64,000 nucleotides of DNA, taken from Candidatus Brachybacter algidus. GTDB taxonomy: Bacteria > Bacteroidota > Bacteroidia > Chitinophagales > Saprospiraceae. The DNA is taken from the NCBI GenBank assembly GCA_016711705.1, contig JADJSK010000001.1:868001-932000 (forward strand). Reading direction: 5' to 3'. Positions 63,198 through 64,000 of the stretch are shown here, piece after piece. Numbering within the stretch: position 1 is the stretch's first letter; the number at the start of each line of letters is the position of its first letter. Below the pieces are notes generated by a model. The model searched no databases. It saw nothing but the letters and a program-made list of their open reading frames with translations, and was not told the origin of the DNA. A program made the translations under genes and the position numbers.

Positions 63198-63790
63198 GCC
63201 ACATGCTGAACATAGCCAACATTCTTACGGAACATGATACCGTGCTACAATCGGTTAGAAATGATGCCAAACTTCTACAAAATTTAGAAATATTCACCAA
63301 CAAAGTAATAGAGTGTTACAATCTTGATGGAAAGATCCTCCTTTGTGGTAATGGCGGTAGTGCTTCCGATGCACAACACATCGCTGCTGAGTGGCAAGGA
63401 AGATATTTACTGGATAGAAGACCGTTACACGCAGAGGCATTGCATGCAAATACATCTTACATCACTGCAGTAGCAAATGACTATGGCTTTGAGCATATTT
63501 ATTCAAGGGCAGTTGAAGCACAAGGCAGAAAAAATGACATCCTGATCGGACTTTCTACTTCAGGCAACTCTCCTAATATTGTCGCTGCATTATCACAAGG
63601 GAGAAAAAACGGCATGTACTGTATTGGAATGACCGGCAATAAAAATGATACTAAGATGTCGGAATTTTGTGATCTTTTGATTGCAGTTCCTTCTTCGGTA
63701 ACAGCTCGTATTCAGGAAATGCACATACTCATTGGACACATTGTCTGTGAACTATCAGAACAAAAACTTTTTGGTGAGTCAATCTCTTGA
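63194..63790 (+). CDS. gmhA: Phosphoheptose isomerase GmhA (SIS domain)
   Basis: GmhA converts sedoheptulose 7-phosphate to D-glycero-D-manno-heptose 7-phosphate for heptose sugars of LPS or glycoproteins. The 198-residue SIS-domain protein has ILLCGNGGSASDAQHIAAEWQGRY, YITAVANDYGFEHIYSRAVEAQGRKNDILIGLSTSGNSPN and SVTARIQEMHILIGHIVCELSE. Length is typical. The next gene is gmhB, so this is a heptose-biosynthesis operon with the GT2 enzyme upstream. A DiaA-type SIS protein is the alternative; the gmhB neighbour favours GmhA. Confidence 0.92.
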   Translation: MSHMLNIANILTEHDTVLQSVRNDAKLLQNLEIFTNKVIECYNLDGKILLCGNGGSASDAQHIAAEWQGRYLLDRRPLHAEALHANTSYITAVANDYGFEHIYSRAVEAQGRKNDILIGLSTSGNSPNIVAALSQGRKNGMYCIGMTGNKNDTKMSEFCDLLIAVPSSVTARIQEMHILIGHIVCELSEQKLFGESIS

Positions 63791-64000
63791 AATACCGGAT
63801 ATAGATAAGTCATGGACTATTTTTCTTGACAGAGATGGTGTTATTAATGAGCGTATCATGGGCCATTACATCACCAAGGTGGAGGACTTTAAGTTTTTAC
63901 CGGGAGTCATTGATGCCATCGGAATCTTCAATAAATTATTCTACAAGACTATCATCGTCACGAATCAGGCAGGTGTAGGAAAAAGGTTAATGTCCCAAAA
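63774..64000 (+). CDS. gmhB: D-glycero-manno-heptose 1,7-bisphosphate 7-phosphatase, N-terminal part
   Basis: GmhB is a HAD-family phosphatase acting after GmhA in heptose synthesis. About 75 residues are in the window; the rest runs off the edge. Seen: the HAD nucleophile motif WTIFLDRDGVIN, ITKVEDFKFLPGVIDAI and the second motif TIIVTNQAGVGKRLMS. It probably starts with GTG at 63774, overlapping the end of gmhA by 17 bases; a TTG lies one codon earlier. Context and motifs together support the call. Confidence 0.87.
   Translation, partial: MSQSLEIPDIDKSWTIFLDRDGVINERIMGHYITKVEDFKFLPGVIDAIGIFNKLFYKTIIVTNQAGVGKRLMSQ

Overview
The window reads as a contiguous chromosomal stretch of an AT-rich member of the Bacteroidota. 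The evidence is the set of lineage-typical genes: a secreted protein with a type IX secretion C-terminal sorting domain, a TamL-type lipoprotein of the BamA superfamily, a DUF5686 protein, a DUF4292/EnvC pair, a TonB-dependent receptor with a carboxypeptidase-like N-terminal domain, a futalosine-pathway menaquinone gene and DUF4199/DUF983 proteins. Promoter -7 boxes of the form TAnnTTTG fit the same phylum, and genes lack strong Shine-Dalgarno sequences. A Saprospiria or Chitinophagia-like lineage is my inference, not something the sequence proves.

Layout. 1-3.6 kb: housekeeping genes (prfC, rsmE, rseP, hscB) and tRNA-Leu(CAA). 3.6-5.3 kb: a complete IS256-family insertion with inverted ends and an 8-bp target duplication, sitting in a simple-repeat island. 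5.3-11 kb: mqnE (frameshifted), pdhB, ald, a small lipoprotein and an aldehyde dehydrogenase (frameshifted). 11-17 kb: an RND efflux operon (adaptor, pump, TolC-like protein) and a DUF423 protein. 17-25.5 kb: envC (frameshifted), DUF4292, lgt, purA, DUF983, accC, a class IV aminotransferase and mnmD. 25.5-33.5 kb: two small unlisted genes, tRNA-Gln(UUG), a secreted protein, DUF5686, tamL and a TrmH-type methyltransferase. 33.5-41 kb: exbB/exbD, an oxidoreductase, fahA, metF, RDD and prmC, interspersed with three copies of a MITE-like element. 41-44 kb: mutS.

44.4-50.7 kb is the most distinctive part. It holds an Rrf2-family Fe-S regulator, a cbb3-like heme-copper subunit, a CcoO-like cytochrome carrying a second cytochrome c domain, two small membrane-anchored accessory proteins, a group III truncated hemoglobin, a RIC/ScdA di-iron repair protein, a DUF488 protein and a hemerythrin-domain fusion. 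Two matching 22-bp dyads (TAGTGGA-N8-TCCAnTA), one over the regulator promoter and one before the oxidase gene, suggest direct control by the regulator. I read it as a nitric oxide / low-oxygen response island.

50.9-64 kb: a barstar/barnase pair in which the nuclease is a predicted lipoprotein, membrane pyrophosphatase, sppA, trmD, a TonB-dependent receptor, a type IX secretion cargo protein, a dihydroorotase-like protein lacking the usual metal motif, DUF4199, a GT2 glycosyltransferase, gmhA and the start of gmhB.

Four conserved genes (mqnE, aldehyde dehydrogenase, envC, hemerythrin fusion) each carry one apparent frameshift, three of them at or next to short A-tracts. Read errors explain this better than gene decay. 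Intergenic regions hold several dispersed repeat families: TACT-type arrays, ATTACC-type arrays, GTGAGA-type arrays, GGGACAGG palindromes (one a perfect 50-bp palindrome) and the MITE-like element.
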